DNA of 64,000 bases from Indolivaga macrotermitis (GCF_900128985.1 NZ_FQUC01000018.1:17511-81510), one strand, 5' to 3'. Positions 41,730 to 52,722 are shown, numbered from the stretch's first letter. The notes: generated by a model from the sequence alone, not told the origin. Numbers and translations: made by a program.

Positions 41730-43772
41730 ATGCTGAAAAAAAAAGTTATTGTTAGTCTAGTTTGTCTAAGTTCGTTAACCCTAAATGCTCAGGTCTATCG
41801 GTCGGGTGTGTCTGTAAAAGATACCATAACCGACAAAGATCTTGTTGTTCCTGAGGAGATAGAACGTAACTTCGACCAATTGCTTGTCGACTGGAAGAAG
41901 GAATTTGCTCCGGCTCTTACTTGCAAATCTAATTCTGACAGTAATATTGCTTACCCAGATTCTGTATATATCAACAGGCTATATAGTCTGCCTACCGAAA
42001 TGGAGTTGGTATATAACCCTATTGTGAGGTCGTATATCGATATGTATACAGGAAGAATGAGGGGAAGTGTCGAATACTTTGTTGGTAAGTCGAGCTACTA
42101 TTTCCCTATTTTCGAACAAGCTCTCGATAAACACGGACTTCCTATCGAGTTGAAATACCTTCCTATTATTGAATCTGCTTTGAATCCGACGATTGTTTCG
42201 CGTGCCGGAGCTACCGGTCTGTGGCAATTTATGATAGGTACAGGCAAAATGTATGATCTCGAGATAAACAGCTTGGTTGACGAACGTCGCGATCCTTTGA
42301 AATCGACAGAGGCTGCTGCACGTTATCTCAAAGATCTGTTCAATATATATGGTGACTGGAATCTTGTGATTGCAGCATATAACTGTGGACCGGGTAATGT
42401 GAATAAAGCAATTAAACGTAGTGGCGGAGCAACTGATTACTGGTCGATATATCCGTATTTACCGAAAGAAACCAGAGGGTATGTTCCTGCTTTCATTGCA
42501 GCGACTTATGTGATGAATTATTATGCAGATCATAATATTTGTCCGTTTGAATATAAATATACTCATTCGACAGATACTATTGTTGTAGATAAATATTTGC
42601 ATTTGCAACAAATTGCCGATGTTTTGGATGTATCTATCGATGAAGTGAGGACACTTAATCCTCAATATAAAAAAGATATAGTTCCCGGCGAATTTAAGAG
42701 CTACTTAGTTACCCTTCCATCGGCAAAAGCAACCGATTTTGAAGTGTCGAAAGATTCCGTATATGCTTACAAAACGAATGAGTTTTTGTCTCACCGAAAG
42801 GTTGTCGAGCCTACAGGTTATTCGAGTGTGGCGGGTAATACCCTTAGATATAAAGTAAGACGTGGCGATAATCTTGCGGCTATTGCCAGAAAGCATGGAG
42901 TAACAACTACCCAGGTAAAGCGATGGAATGGACTTAAATCAAATAAACTGAGGGCAGGGCAGTATCTGGTTGTAAGCAACCCGGCTACAGCTCCTCGTAA
43001 AGAGAAGGAAGAAACTTCTACAGCTACTTTGGCACAAAATCAAACCACAACGAATACTTCATCTACTTCGCAGGAACTGAATTCGAATACAAATGAGTCG
43101 AGTGTTCTTGCCCAATATTTTAATAAGGTAAGGGAAGAGAATTCTGTAACTGTGATAGAGCCGGATTCGGTTCAGTCGGTTGTAGCTGATAACGAGTTAT
43201 TGGCATCAGCTGATACAGAAGAAGCCAGTCCATCGAGAATTCAACATTTACAGAGTTCACAAACAATTTATCATAAAGTCCGGATCGGGGAAACATTAAC
43301 CCAGATTGCTTCGAAATATAATGTTGATAAGGATGAAGTAACAAAGTGGAATAAACTAAAAAAATCCGTACCTAAAGTCGGTCAACGCTTAGTAATACAT
43401 TTACCTCAAAAAGAGGAACCTGAAGAAGAAGCTGTTCCTTCTATCAATGCAGAATCGGTAGAAGCAGTTATGGCTGATGCTCAGAAGTCGGTTGACGCTG
43501 AATCTTCGAATGATGCTGTCGCTTCCGTATCACCGGTTCCGATGAAGGTTAGCAAAAAAGAAGAACAAGCACCTCCGGCTATACCTGCCAGAACAGAGTC
43601 GAGAAAACCTGTACCCAAAGCACCGATTGTTTATGTTGTTAAAAAAGGAGATACTCTCGGGCATATTGCGATGAGATATGGAGGAAAGGTGACAGCCAGT
43701 ACTATACGGAAGGCTAATAATCTGTCTTCGGATAATTTAAGTATAGGTCAGAAATTAAAAATACCCAGATAA
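41730..43772 (+). CDS. mltD: MltD-like lytic transglycosylase with LysM repeats
   Basis: This 680-residue exported protein has a signal peptide ending at TLNAQ. The transglycosylase SLT domain lies at about 120-270: the catalytic Glu is in LKYLPIIESALNP, followed by SRAGATGLWQFM and NLVIAAYNCGPGNVNKAI. Three clear LysM domains follow near 370-415, 510-555 and 634-680 (RRGDNLAAIARKHGVT, RIGETLTQIASKYNV, KKGDTLGHIAMRYGG), and a degenerate one lies near 290-333. Ser/Thr/Glu-rich linkers separate them. The enzyme cleaves glycan strands of peptidoglycan in the periplasm. Confidence 0.9.
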   Translation: MLKKKVIVSLVCLSSLTLNAQVYRSGVSVKDTITDKDLVVPEEIERNFDQLLVDWKKEFAPALTCKSNSDSNIAYPDSVYINRLYSLPTEMELVYNPIVRSYIDMYTGRMRGSVEYFVGKSSYYFPIFEQALDKHGLPIELKYLPIIESALNPTIVSRAGATGLWQFMIGTGKMYDLEINSLVDERRDPLKSTEAAARYLKDLFNIYGDWNLVIAAYNCGPGNVNKAIKRSGGATDYWSIYPYLPKETRGYVPAFIAATYVMNYYADHNICPFEYKYTHSTDTIVVDKYLHLQQIADVLDVSIDEVRTLNPQYKKDIVPGEFKSYLVTLPSAKATDFEVSKDSVYAYKTNEFLSHRKVVEPTGYSSVAGNTLRYKVRRGDNLAAIARKHGVTTTQVKRWNGLKSNKLRAGQYLVVSNPATAPRKEKEETSTATLAQNQTTTNTSSTSQELNSNTNESSVLAQYFNKVREENSVTVIEPDSVQSVVADNELLASADTEEASPSRIQHLQSSQTIYHKVRIGETLTQIASKYNVDKDEVTKWNKLKKSVPKVGQRLVIHLPQKEEPEEEAVPSINAESVEAVMADAQKSVDAESSNDAVASVSPVPMKVSKKEEQAPPAIPARTESRKPVPKAPIVYVVKKGDTLGHIAMRYGGKVTASTIRKANNLSSDNLSIGQKLKIPR

Positions 43773-43797
43773 GTGATTGTTCTTTTCATAAGAATTT

Positions 43798-46044
43798 ATG
43801 GATAAAGATGATAAAAATAAGGAAGAGGATTTGGTGATAGAACAGGAGTTTGACGCTCTTATTCAGGATTATATCAAATCTAATCATAGACGGAAAGTAG
43901 AGCTTATAACCAAGGCATTCCATATTGCCCGCGAAGCCCATAAGGGTGCTCGCCGTAGGTCGGGCGAACCGTATATAATGCATCCCCTTGCAGTTGCCCG
44001 TATTGTTTGTAACGAAATAGGACTCGGATCTACATCTATATGTGCGGCATTGTTACACGATGTTGTAGAAGACACAGACTATACAGTAGATGATATTAAG
44101 AAATTATTTGGTGATAAGATAGCCGAGATTGTCGATGGATTGACTAAAATATCCAGCGGAATGTTTGGAGATCAGGTATCATCTCAGGCTGAGAACTTCC
44201 GAAAGCTACTGCTTACAATGTCGGACGATATACGTGTTATCTTAGTAAAGATCGCCGACAGATTACATAATATGCGTACGCTTGGATCTATGGCTCCGGC
44301 TAAACGCCACAAGATTGCCGGCGAAACCATGTATATATACGCACCCCTTGCTCACCGCCTGGGGCTTTTTGCTATAAAGACCGAACTTGAAGAGTTGAGT
44401 TTCAAATATGAAAATCCGGAAGAGTACAATGATATTGTCGATAAACTCGACAAATCGAGCTATATACGCCGCGATATATTCGAACATTTCGCAAAGCCCG
44501 TAAAGGAAAGATTGGATCAGCAGGGATTCAAATATGAAATAAAGGCTCGTGATAAATCGGTGTATTCGATCTGGAATAAGATGAAGACAAAGTCCGTTCC
44601 CTTCGAAGAAATATACGATATATTTGCTGTACGTATCATTTTCGATACTGAGCCCGGTGTTGATGAAAAGAAGAGATGTTGGGATATTTATTCGGTGATT
44701 ACGGACATATACAAGCTTCGACCTGATAGGATCAGGGATTGGGTGAGCCGTCCTAAATCGAACGGATATCAGGCTTTACACCTGACCGTGATGGGACCTG
44801 ATGGTGAATGGGTGGAAATACAGATCAGGAGCCGCAGGATGGATGACATTGCCGAAAAAGGATTTGCTGCCCATTGGAAGTATAAAGAAGGAAAAATTGA
44901 AGAAGATACCGAGCTTGATAAATGGCTGAAGACGATTAAGGAGATTTTAGAAAATCCGAATCCGAATGCCATTGACTTTCTTGATACAATTAAATTGAAC
45001 CTGTTCTCACAGGAAATTTTTGTGTTTACGCCGAAGGGTGATCTTAAAACAATGGCGCAGGGTTCCACTGCCCTTGATTTTGCTTACGAACTGCATTCGA
45101 ATATCGGAGATAGGTGTATCGGGGCTAAGGTCAACCATAAACTGGTACCTTTGAGTTATAAACTGAATAGTGGTGATCAGGTCGAAATTCTTACTTCCAA
45201 ATCGCAGACGCCTCAAGTGGAATGGCTTGGATTTGTAACCAGTGGTAAGGCACGGGCAAAGCTCGAAGCATCGCTGAAAAGGCAGAAAAGAGAGATTGCT
45301 AAAGAAGGTGAGCTCCGTTTGAAGGAGTTTTTAGGATTAGAGGAAATACCTACACCTACTATCGACCGTATGCTCGATTATTATAAGGTTGCGAAGCGTG
45401 AAGACCTATACTTTGCGATCGGCAATAAAACTATTATTCTGCCGGTCAGGCCGGAATTGTTGTTTAAAGATCAGAAAGATTCGACATCAAGTAATTTCTT
45501 GATGAGATATGTGCGTCAGGCATTCAGGGTTAAACGTAAAGAATCCGAAAAAGCTGAAATTCTCGATTCTGACGAAGATTTAGAGACAATAGACAAGAAG
45601 AAGACATATATCCTTCAGGAAGATTCTTTCAAGAAAAACTTCAGGTTGGCGTCCTGTTGTAATCCTATTCCGGGTGATAAAGTATTCGGGTTTATCGGAG
45701 ATAATAACGAAATTCAGGTACATAACGTTAATTGCCCTGTTGGCTTGAAGCTAAAAGCAAGTTTCGGAAATAAGATACTTAATCTGGAGTGGGGTAATTA
45801 TGCCCAATATTCGTTTTTATCGACTATTGTTATACGAGGGATCGACCGTGTAGGTATGCTCAATGATATAACTAAAGTAATAATAACAGATTCGGTAAAT
45901 ATAAAGAATCTGAATATAGAGTCAAATGACGGCATTTTCGAAGGAAAGGTAAGCCTATTTGTACATAGCGTTGCGGATGTGCAGAGGCTATGCTCGCAGA
46001 TTTTGAAAATCGAAGGTGTACAGTCGGTGAATAGGCTTAGCTGA
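43798..46044 (+). CDS. relA: Bifunctional (p)ppGpp synthetase/hydrolase
   Basis: This 748-residue protein has the full RelA/SpoT layout. The HD hydrolase domain (about 50-200) keeps its metal motif in [13 protein letters not shown]. The synthetase domain (about 250-365) has the [13 protein letters not shown] start and [23 protein letters not shown] (about 400-460: [20 protein letters not shown]) and zinc-finger/ACT domains (to the end) complete it. With both catalytic sites present, it is likely bifunctional, as for single Rel enzymes. It regulates the stringent response. It ends 23 bases before ruvB. Confidence 0.93.
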   Translation: MDKDDKNKEEDLVIEQEFDALIQDYIKSNHRRKVELITKAFHIAREAHKGARRRSGEPYIMHPLAVARIVCNEIGLGSTSICAALLHDVVEDTDYTVDDIKKLFGDKIAEIVDGLTKISSGMFGDQVSSQAENFRKLLLTMSDDIRVILVKIADRLHNMRTLGSMAPAKRHKIAGETMYIYAPLAHRLGLFAIKTELEELSFKYENPEEYNDIVDKLDKSSYIRRDIFEHFAKPVKERLDQQGFKYEIKARDKSVYSIWNKMKTKSVPFEEIYDIFAVRIIFDTEPGVDEKKRCWDIYSVITDIYKLRPDRIRDWVSRPKSNGYQALHLTVMGPDGEWVEIQIRSRRMDDIAEKGFAAHWKYKEGKIEEDTELDKWLKTIKEILENPNPNAIDFLDTIKLNLFSQEIFVFTPKGDLKTMAQGSTALDFAYELHSNIGDRCIGAKVNHKLVPLSYKLNSGDQVEILTSKSQTPQVEWLGFVTSGKARAKLEASLKRQKREIAKEGELRLKEFLGLEEIPTPTIDRMLDYYKVAKREDLYFAIGNKTIILPVRPELLFKDQKDSTSSNFLMRYVRQAFRVKRKESEKAEILDSDEDLETIDKKKTYILQEDSFKKNFRLASCCNPIPGDKVFGFIGDNNEIQVHNVNCPVGLKLKASFGNKILNLEWGNYAQYSFLSTIVIRGIDRVGMLNDITKVIITDSVNIKNLNIESNDGIFEGKVSLFVHSVADVQRLCSQILKIEGVQSVNRLS

Positions 46045-46067
46045 GCCAAAATACTGGATATAAAATC

Positions 46068-47090
46068 ATGAGTGAAGATTTCAATATGCATAATGAGAAA
46101 TTGAACGGAACTGAGCGTGAATTTGAAAATGCACTTCGCCCGTTAACCTTCTCGAGCTTTAGCGGACAAGACAAAGTGGTCGAAAACCTGAAAGTTTTTG
46201 TCACTGCTGCACGTATGCGTGGCGAATCGCTCGACCATACATTACTGCACGGCCCTCCCGGATTAGGAAAAACTACCTTGTCAAACATTATAGCGAATGA
46301 ACTGGGGGTGGGCTTTAAAATAACATCAGGGCCAGTACTGGATAAACCCGGTGATTTGGCAGGTTTACTGACTTCGCTCGAACCTAATGATGTGCTTTTT
46401 ATCGACGAGATCCATCGGCTTTCACCTATTGTGGAAGAATATTTGTATAGCGCGATGGAGGATTACCGTATCGATATTATGATCGATAAAGGCCCCAGTG
46501 CCCGTTCGGTACAGATAGAGCTGAATCCGTTCACCCTTATAGGTGCTACTACCCGTAGTGGATTATTGACGAGTCCTCTGCGTGCCCGTTTCGGAATTAA
46601 TATGCACTTGGAGTATTACGATATGGATACACTGACTAATATTATTATCCGATCTGCCGATATATTAGATGTTCCCTGTAAAACGAATGCTGCACATGAA
46701 ATTGCGCTGAGGAGCCGTGGAACTCCACGTATAGCCAATGCATTGTTGAGAAGGGTACGTGATTTTGCGCAGGTCAAAGGTTCGGGTAATATTGATAAAG
46801 AGATAGCTACTTATGCGTTGGAAGCGTTGAATATTGATAAATATGGCTTGGATGAAGTAGATAATAAGATATTGCTGATCATTATTGATAAGTTTAAAGG
46901 TGGGCCTGTCGGAATTTCAACTATAGCTACGGCTTTGGGTGAAGACGGAGGTACTATTGAAGAAGTTTATGAACCTTTCCTTATCAAAGAAGGTTTTATG
47001 AAACGTACCCCCCGTGGACGTGAAGTAACCGAGTTGGCTTATAAACATCTTGGACGGCACAAAGAAACAGAGCAAGGCTACTTGTTCTAA
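46068..47090 (+). CDS. ruvB: Holliday junction branch-migration helicase RuvB
   Basis: This 340-residue AAA+ ATPase has the Walker [14 protein letters not shown] near residue 64, Walker [11 protein letters not shown] near 110, the sensor region [19 protein letters not shown] near 163, and the C-terminal winged helix ([20 protein letters not shown]). It drives branch migration with RuvA. ruvA is not next to it, as is common in Bacteroidota. Confidence 0.95.
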   Translation: MSEDFNMHNEKLNGTEREFENALRPLTFSSFSGQDKVVENLKVFVTAARMRGESLDHTLLHGPPGLGKTTLSNIIANELGVGFKITSGPVLDKPGDLAGLLTSLEPNDVLFIDEIHRLSPIVEEYLYSAMEDYRIDIMIDKGPSARSVQIELNPFTLIGATTRSGLLTSPLRARFGINMHLEYYDMDTLTNIIIRSADILDVPCKTNAAHEIALRSRGTPRIANALLRRVRDFAQVKGSGNIDKEIATYALEALNIDKYGLDEVDNKILLIIIDKFKGGPVGISTIATALGEDGGTIEEVYEPFLIKEGFMKRTPRGREVTELAYKHLGRHKETEQGYLF

Positions 47091-47113
47091 TTAAGTAATC
47101 TTAATTGTTAGAT

Positions 47114-48649
47114 ATGAGCCTGTTGAAGGATAAGAACCAAAATACAGTTTTACTCTTTAGCCTATTGATTATAGGCTCTTGTTATTTATTATATCATTGC
47201 TTTTATACTGCATTCTGGTATGACGAGGCTTATACTATCAATCTTGTGCGTCATTCGTTTGGACATCTTTGGCATGTTACCGCTAACGACGTACATCCTC
47301 CGTTATACTATATTCTGCTTAAGCTATACACATATATAGTGGGCGAGTCGGTAGTTGCATTACGCGTATTTTCCGCCTTACCGATTATTGGATGTATGGT
47401 AGTCGGATGTACCTTAATCAGGAAGGATTTTGGCGATAAAACCGCGCTTTTATTTCTGTTGACATTGATTTTACTACCCGTAACACAATATGCAGCATCC
47501 GAAATCAGGATGTACTCGCTTGCTATGTTTTTTGTGTTGTGCAGTTCTATATATGCGTACCGGAGTTATCATAGCTTTTCTAAGCCGGATTTTGCGAAAC
47601 TTACTCTGTTTTCGCTTGCTGCTGCGTATACACACTATTATGCATTAATGGGTGTATTTTATATATACTTTCTTTTTCTGGTTGTGCTTATTCTCCGGAA
47701 AAAAGAAAGAATTTTACCCTTTATCGGTGTCGGAATTATTTTTGTTATCGGTTATTTACCCTGGCTTATCAATATTCCCGGTCAGATGGAGCAGGTGAGT
47801 GACGAATACTGGATCAATCAGACCCGTCTGAAAGATATTCTGATTTATATATATTACCCTTTTTCAGTCGAATTAGATCTTGTAGGGACAGGAGCTCCTC
47901 TGAAGTCTTTTGCTTTTGAATTTTCTCTTCTCGCTATTTTATTATTGATAATAGTATATATCGTAATCAAAGGCTTACGGAACTTAACTCAAGACGAAAA
48001 AGACCAGAGTGTTTTCGGTAAATTGATCTTTATCGTTTTCGTACTGTCGGTATCGACGGCGGTGGCTTATTCGTTTTTAGTAAAACCTGTTTTTGTAACA
48101 CGGTATATGAATCCGCTGATGGGGCTGCTGGTTTTATCGATTGCCATTCATTTGTCGTTATTAGACTATAAGCTACGGCTGCATTCAGCGATTGTGATTG
48201 TATTCTTCGGAGTATTAGTATTTTTATCAATCGACAGGTTTATACTCCAAAAAAAGACAAATGATCTGGATCAATCCGTTCAAAACGATATTATTCGTTT
48301 TGCAGAAGAGAGGGTTGATGATAATACTGTTTTCTTATATTCCGATACCCGGAGCTTTGCGATTGCATTCGGTAATATCCTGTTTCCGAACCATAAACAT
48401 TATGAGAGAATAAGGCTGACTCAAAAATACTATCAACAATATTTGAAAAATTTTAATTGTATTCCTATTTTTGATTTTAAAGAAGTTGATCCGGCTTATA
48501 AAAAGGCATTGATTATTAAAAATGTTGATAAAGACGATTCATTTATGGCTGTACCTGCCGATTCGATCGAATTAATGCAATATTACGATATAATTGATCG
48601 CGCCAATTTTAAAGGGCATGTAGTATATCAACTTCAGCGAAAAGAATAA
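47114..48649 (+). CDS. Glycosyltransferase family 39-like membrane protein
   Basis: This protein has 511 residues from the ATG at 47114; a TTG at 47105 is possible. It has about ten membrane segments. The first periplasmic loop has the acidic motif FWYDEAYTINL, as in GT39 and ArnT enzymes, followed by NDVHPPLYYILLKL. The soluble C-terminal part is about 120 residues (from 390). These enzymes use polyprenyl-phosphate sugars as donors and act on the periplasmic side. The acceptor is unknown. Confidence 0.8.
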   Translation: MSLLKDKNQNTVLLFSLLIIGSCYLLYHCFYTAFWYDEAYTINLVRHSFGHLWHVTANDVHPPLYYILLKLYTYIVGESVVALRVFSALPIIGCMVVGCTLIRKDFGDKTALLFLLTLILLPVTQYAASEIRMYSLAMFFVLCSSIYAYRSYHSFSKPDFAKLTLFSLAAAYTHYYALMGVFYIYFLFLVVLILRKKERILPFIGVGIIFVIGYLPWLINIPGQMEQVSDEYWINQTRLKDILIYIYYPFSVELDLVGTGAPLKSFAFEFSLLAILLLIIVYIVIKGLRNLTQDEKDQSVFGKLIFIVFVLSVSTAVAYSFLVKPVFVTRYMNPLMGLLVLSIAIHLSLLDYKLRLHSAIVIVFFGVLVFLSIDRFILQKKTNDLDQSVQNDIIRFAEERVDDNTVFLYSDTRSFAIAFGNILFPNHKHYERIRLTQKYYQQYLKNFNCIPIFDFKEVDPAYKKALIIKNVDKDDSFMAVPADSIELMQYYDIIDRANFKGHVVYQLQRKE

Positions 48650-48668
48650 AAAATCAGAATAAATAAGA

Positions 48669-50765
48669 ATGCCGGATATTTCAAATACCGATATAAAATA
48701 CCTTCCCGGGGTAGGGCCGAAAAAAGCGGAGATACTCAACAAAGAATTGGATATCTATTCGCTCGATGACCTTATCCATTATTATCCGTACAAATATATC
48801 GATAAAAGCCGTATCTTTTATGTACATGAGATCGATGGCAATATGCCCTATATTCAACTGAAAGGGCGTATTACAGCATTTGAAACGTTTGGTGAAGGAC
48901 GACATAAAAGACTGGTCGGACATTTTACCGATGGAACCGGTTTCGTCGATCTAGTTTGGTTTCAGGGAGCGAAGTTTATTACAGAAAAGTACAGAACAAA
49001 CAGCCCTTACATTGTTTTTGGTAAACCTACTGTTTTCGGTAATAAGTTCAATATAGCTCATCCCGATATAGACCCGTATATCGAAGAAAAGACGGAGATC
49101 GGGGGGCTTTTCGGTTATTATAATACAACCGAAAAGATGAAGAAGCATTTTCTGAATTCGAAAGCGATGCAGAAAATTATATCTTCGGCTCTTGCTTCGG
49201 CTATCGACCATTTGCCCGAAACACTGCCTGCTTATATTCTTCACGAAGCTAAGTTGATGTCTATCAAAGAAGCTGTATGGAATGTTCATGTGCCTTCTAA
49301 TCCGCAAATACTGCGCGATGCCCAATACCGGTTAAAATTCGAAGAATTATTCTATCTCCAATTGAATATACTCAGGTATACATCTGCCCGGAAAGCGAAA
49401 TTGAAGGGCTTTGTATTTACTCAGGTAGGAGAATATTTCAATACGTTTTATGATAAAAACCTTCCTTTTCCGTTAACCGGAGCGCAAAAGCGTATTATAA
49501 AAGAAATACGTCAGGATATGGCGACGGGAGAACAAATGAACCGGCTTTTGCAAGGAGATGTGGGCAGTGGAAAAACATTGGTGGCTTTGATGCTGATGCT
49601 GATTGCCCTCGATAACGGATTTCAAGCGTGCCTGATGGCTCCGACGGAGATTTTGGCTACACAGCACTACCATACGGTAAAAGAGTTCTTATTCGGGCTT
49701 AATATCCGTGTTGAGCTTTTGACCGGATCGACCCGAAAAAAAGCAAGGGAAGAGATACATTCGAGCCTTCTTACCGGTGATATACGTATTCTGATAGGTA
49801 CACATGCCTTAATTGAAGATACTGTGCAGTTTGCAAATCTGGGGTTGGTAGTTATTGACGAGCAACATCGTTTTGGGGTAGCTCAAAGAGCAAAGCTTTG
49901 GTCGAAAAACACCAATCCGCCACATATTCTGGTAATGACGGCAACGCCTATTCCGCGTACGCTGGCTATGACGGTTTACGGGGATCTGGATGTTTCTGTT
50001 ATCGACGAATTACCGCCGGGGCGTAAGCCTATACAAACTATTCACCAGTTTGATAAAAAACGAGGAGCCTTATATAATTCGATAAAAAGGCAATTGTCTG
50101 AAGGACGTCAGATATACTTCGTTTACCCGCTTATAGAAGAGAGCGAGAAGATAGACTTGAAGAATCTTGAAGAAGGTTTTGAGCATATCAAAGAAATATT
50201 TCCGGAATATACTGTTTGTAAGGTTCATGGAAAGATGAAGCCTGCCGAAAAAGATGAAGAAATGGGGCGTTTTGTGCGTAATGAGGCGCAGATAATGGTG
50301 GCGACTACGGTTATTGAAGTGGGAGTGAACGTCCCGAATGCTTCGGTAATGGTTATCGAAAGTGCTCAGCGCTTCGGGTTGTCCCAGTTGCACCAACTCA
50401 GGGGCAGGGTAGGAAGGGGTGCCGATCAGTCGTATTGTATACTGATTACTCCTTATGAATTGTCGGCCGATTCGCGTAAACGTATTGATATCATGGTCGA
50501 AAGTAACGATGGATTCGAAATAGCCGAAGCCGACTTAAAACTCAGAGGACCCGGTGATCTCGAAGGTACGCAACAAAGTGGAATTGCTTTTAATCTGAAA
50601 ATAGCCGATTTGGTAAGAGACTCTCAGATTATGTATTTTGCCCGCGAAGTTGCCCAGAAAGTAATAGATGCCGATCCTGCTTTAGAGCGTAGTGAGAACC
50701 AATTATTAAAGCAACAGCTTAGAAGATTGGGCGGAAATAGGTATAATTGGGGATTAATAAGTTAA
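48669..50765 (+). CDS. recG: ATP-dependent DNA helicase RecG
   Basis: This 698-residue protein has the N-terminal wedge/OB domain (about 1-230; YLPGVGPKKAEIL at the start), helicase motifs I (LQGDVGSGKTLVALML near 293), Ia (MAPTEILATQH), II (VVIDEQHRFGV near 395), III (VMTATPIPRTLAM), VI (QLRGRVGRGADQSYC) and the C-terminal TRG-type segment. It remodels stalled forks and Holliday junctions. It ends 33 bases before a strong bidirectional terminator. Confidence 0.95.
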   Translation: MPDISNTDIKYLPGVGPKKAEILNKELDIYSLDDLIHYYPYKYIDKSRIFYVHEIDGNMPYIQLKGRITAFETFGEGRHKRLVGHFTDGTGFVDLVWFQGAKFITEKYRTNSPYIVFGKPTVFGNKFNIAHPDIDPYIEEKTEIGGLFGYYNTTEKMKKHFLNSKAMQKIISSALASAIDHLPETLPAYILHEAKLMSIKEAVWNVHVPSNPQILRDAQYRLKFEELFYLQLNILRYTSARKAKLKGFVFTQVGEYFNTFYDKNLPFPLTGAQKRIIKEIRQDMATGEQMNRLLQGDVGSGKTLVALMLMLIALDNGFQACLMAPTEILATQHYHTVKEFLFGLNIRVELLTGSTRKKAREEIHSSLLTGDIRILIGTHALIEDTVQFANLGLVVIDEQHRFGVAQRAKLWSKNTNPPHILVMTATPIPRTLAMTVYGDLDVSVIDELPPGRKPIQTIHQFDKKRGALYNSIKRQLSEGRQIYFVYPLIEESEKIDLKNLEEGFEHIKEIFPEYTVCKVHGKMKPAEKDEEMGRFVRNEAQIMVATTVIEVGVNVPNASVMVIESAQRFGLSQLHQLRGRVGRGADQSYCILITPYELSADSRKRIDIMVESNDGFEIAEADLKLRGPGDLEGTQQSGIAFNLKIADLVRDSQIMYFAREVAQKVIDADPALERSENQLLKQQLRRLGGNRYNWGLIS

Positions 50766-50797
50766 AGGAGGTCTCGTGTAACTAACTGATTAAAAGA

Positions 50798-50834
50798 CGG
50801 AACGCATGAAATAAAAACTATTTCATGCGTTCCG
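50798..50834. terminator. Strong bidirectional terminator
   Basis: A perfect 16-base stem (50798-50813 with 50819-50834, CGGAACGCATGAAATA) closes a 5-base loop, with T-rich sequence on the right and A-rich sequence on the left. It separates the convergent recG (plus) and GntR-family (minus) genes. Confidence 0.85.
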
Positions 50835-50856
50835 TTCTTTTTTTGAATGTGCCTTT

Positions 50857-51237
50857 TTAAATCAGGCTTGTTTCACTAACTCTTTTGTTGGTTTTGTAAA
50901 GATCGATTAATTCTCCCAAAGTAATTTTGAGCGAATTCATTGTAGAAAAAAATTCAGGAACCTGGTTTTCGTAAAAAGATCTTCTCATCAAATCCAATGC
51001 GTTTTTGTATGAGTCTTTGGTAAGGAAAAGCCCTACACCTCTCTTAGACATCAGTACATCTTCACTTTGCAATAGTTCAAGCGAACGCATAAGGGTATTG
51101 TGATTCACTTCCAATTCCTTTGCCAGTTCTTTTACTGTCGGGATTTTGGTTTCTTCTCTCCATTCTTTTGTTACAATCTTTTGAGATATTACATCTACGA
51201 TCTGGAGATAAATAGGTTTGTTTTTATGGAACTCCAT
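50857..51237 (-). CDS. GntR-family transcriptional regulator (short YtrA-like form)
   Basis: This 126-residue protein has an N-terminal winged helix-turn-helix (KPIYLQIVDVISQKI, IPTVKELAKELEVNHNTLMRSLELLQSEDV to about residue 75) and a short helical C-terminal part. It has no aminotransferase or ligand domain. Short GntR proteins of this kind often control a neighbouring ABC transporter, but none is adjacent; the closest neighbours are recG and a divergent membrane protein. An inverted repeat at 51270-51291 overlaps its promoter and may be an autoregulatory site. Confidence 0.87.
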   Translation of the reverse strand: MEFHKNKPIYLQIVDVISQKIVTKEWREETKIPTVKELAKELEVNHNTLMRSLELLQSEDVLMSKRGVGLFLTKDSYKNALDLMRRSFYENQVPEFFSTMNSLKITLGELIDLYKTNKRVSETSLI

Positions 51238-51266
51238 AGACTTGATATTTTTTGAGTGTTGTATTA

Positions 51267-51274
51267 CAAATATA
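51267..51274 (-). promoter_or_regulatory. Candidate -7 box of the GntR-family gene
   Basis: The minus strand reads TATATTTG, giving a transcription start near 51260 and a leader of about 22 bases. A -33 TTTG is not evident. Confidence 0.45.
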
Positions 51275-51291
51275 GCACTAGTTTTCTATAT
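51270..51291. promoter_or_regulatory. Operator candidate for the GntR-family regulator
   Basis: ATATAG (51270-51275) and CTATAT (51286-51291) form a perfect 6-base inverted repeat with a 10-base centre. It overlaps the -7 box and spacer of the regulator's own promoter. Confidence 0.4.
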
Positions 51292-51598
51292 GAACGGATC
51301 TTTAAATATTATTTCGCATAATTTATGGTTTGTTAACGTGGATTAAAAGGCTTTTTTTCAGGAGTTTAACATTTGATAGGATTCTATATGTCTGTTTATT
51401 TTAAGATTTGTTTTGTGTTTGTTAACTAATTTATCCGATGAATAGGGCGATGTAATTAAAATCGTATAATATTAATTTAAGGACTCAACCTTCTTTTGTT
51501 AACTCTATAAATAAAATAGTAGTAACCGGTTATCTTTTTAAAAAAATATCATTAAATACTTGCTTTTACTTAAGTAGATGCTTCAATCGTATTTTTCT

Positions 51599-51606
51599 TA
51601 TTTTTG
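51599..51606 (+). promoter_or_regulatory. Candidate -7 box of the flippase-like gene
   Basis: TATTTTTG matches TAnnTTTG and lies 24 bases before the ATG at 51631. No good -33 TTTG is found at the expected distance. Confidence 0.45.
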
Positions 51607-51630
51607 TATTTCGTAAATATAAACTCTTTT

Positions 51631-52680
51631 ATGCAAAATCAATCTGGACGAATTAGTCTTTGGAAAATATTGCTTCCTACCTTCCTTGGGATAGGGGTAA
51701 TTGTTTTTATGTTTGTGAAGGATTTATCCGGATCGGAAAACGCAGAACAACTGGATCAATTGAGACATATTAATATTACCGGAAATACTGTTTTCTGGTT
51801 TTTTATTGCTTTATTGCTGATGGTAGGACGTGATCTGGGATTTACTATTCGTTACAGATATCTGACCGAAAAGCTCCTCTCGTGGAAACAATCGTTGAAA
51901 ATAACGCTTTTAGCGGAATTTGGGACAGCTGTTACACCTTCGTCGGTGGGAGGGTCGAGCATGGCTATACTATTTCTGACCAAAGAAAAAATACCGGTTG
52001 GTAAAAGTACAGCAATGGTATTTATCACGATGTTGCTCGATGAAATGTTCTTTGTTGTCACTTTTCCCCTTTTGTTATTGTTTGTTCCGGTCACAGACTT
52101 GTTTCCCGAAGTATCGGCGATTCAGATAGGAGTGGTATCCCTGTTTATCGTAGCATATATTGTTAAACTTTTATTGTGTATTTGTCTTGTTACGGGATTG
52201 TTTTTTAAACCTCAGTCGATAAAATGGCTCTTGATTCAGATTTTTAAGTTACCATTTTTGAGACGTTGGAGTGCTGCCGCTGAAAAAGCGGGAAATGACC
52301 TGATTATAAGCTCCGGCGAAATACGTGGCAAAAACATGTCCTATTGGCTACCTCTTATATTTGCGACGATTCTTTCATGGTGTTCGCGCTTTTTCGTGGT
52401 GAATGCCCTTTTCATGGCATTCTTTCCTGTGGGAAATCATTTGCTGATTTTCGGGCGTCAGTTTGTGATGTGGGTATTAATGATATTGAGTTTTACCCCC
52501 GGTGCGAGCGGTCTTAGTGAAATCATATTTAAACAGTATTTGAGTGCTTTGATTCCCGTTGCAGGTTTAGTACCTGTAATTATACTTTTGTGGCGCTTGC
52601 TCAGTTATTACAATTATTTATTTGTAGGGGCTATACTGGTTCCCAAATGGGCTAGTAAAGCTTTCTCTAAGCAGAAATAG
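51631..52680 (+). CDS. Lysylphosphatidylglycerol synthase/flippase-like membrane protein (UPF0104)
   Basis: This 349-residue integral membrane protein starts at the ATG at 51631. It has about eight membrane segments and the family motifs GRDLGFTIRYRYLT near 74, FGTAVTPSSVGGSSMAILFL near 104 and FTPGASGLSEIIF near 288. The last motif is typical of the UPF0104 group. It has the membrane part of MprF-like proteins without the synthase domain. The likely role is lipid movement; the substrate is unknown. Confidence 0.82.
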   Translation: MQNQSGRISLWKILLPTFLGIGVIVFMFVKDLSGSENAEQLDQLRHINITGNTVFWFFIALLLMVGRDLGFTIRYRYLTEKLLSWKQSLKITLLAEFGTAVTPSSVGGSSMAILFLTKEKIPVGKSTAMVFITMLLDEMFFVVTFPLLLLFVPVTDLFPEVSAIQIGVVSLFIVAYIVKLLLCICLVTGLFFKPQSIKWLLIQIFKLPFLRRWSAAAEKAGNDLIISSGEIRGKNMSYWLPLIFATILSWCSRFFVVNALFMAFFPVGNHLLIFGRQFVMWVLMILSFTPGASGLSEIIFKQYLSALIPVAGLVPVIILLWRLLSYYNYLFVGAILVPKWASKAFSKQK

Positions 52681-52722
52681 GATTCGCGTCAGGATATTAA
52701 TGTTGGATTTTGAGTAATGAAC

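Larger units (their letters stand above)
51238..51630. other. Divergent promoter region between the GntR gene and the flippase-like gene
   Basis: This 393-base AT-rich stretch contains a minus-strand -7 box at 51267-51274, an inverted repeat at 51270-51291 and a plus-strand TATTTTTG box at 51599-51606. No gene is visible. Confidence 0.55.
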
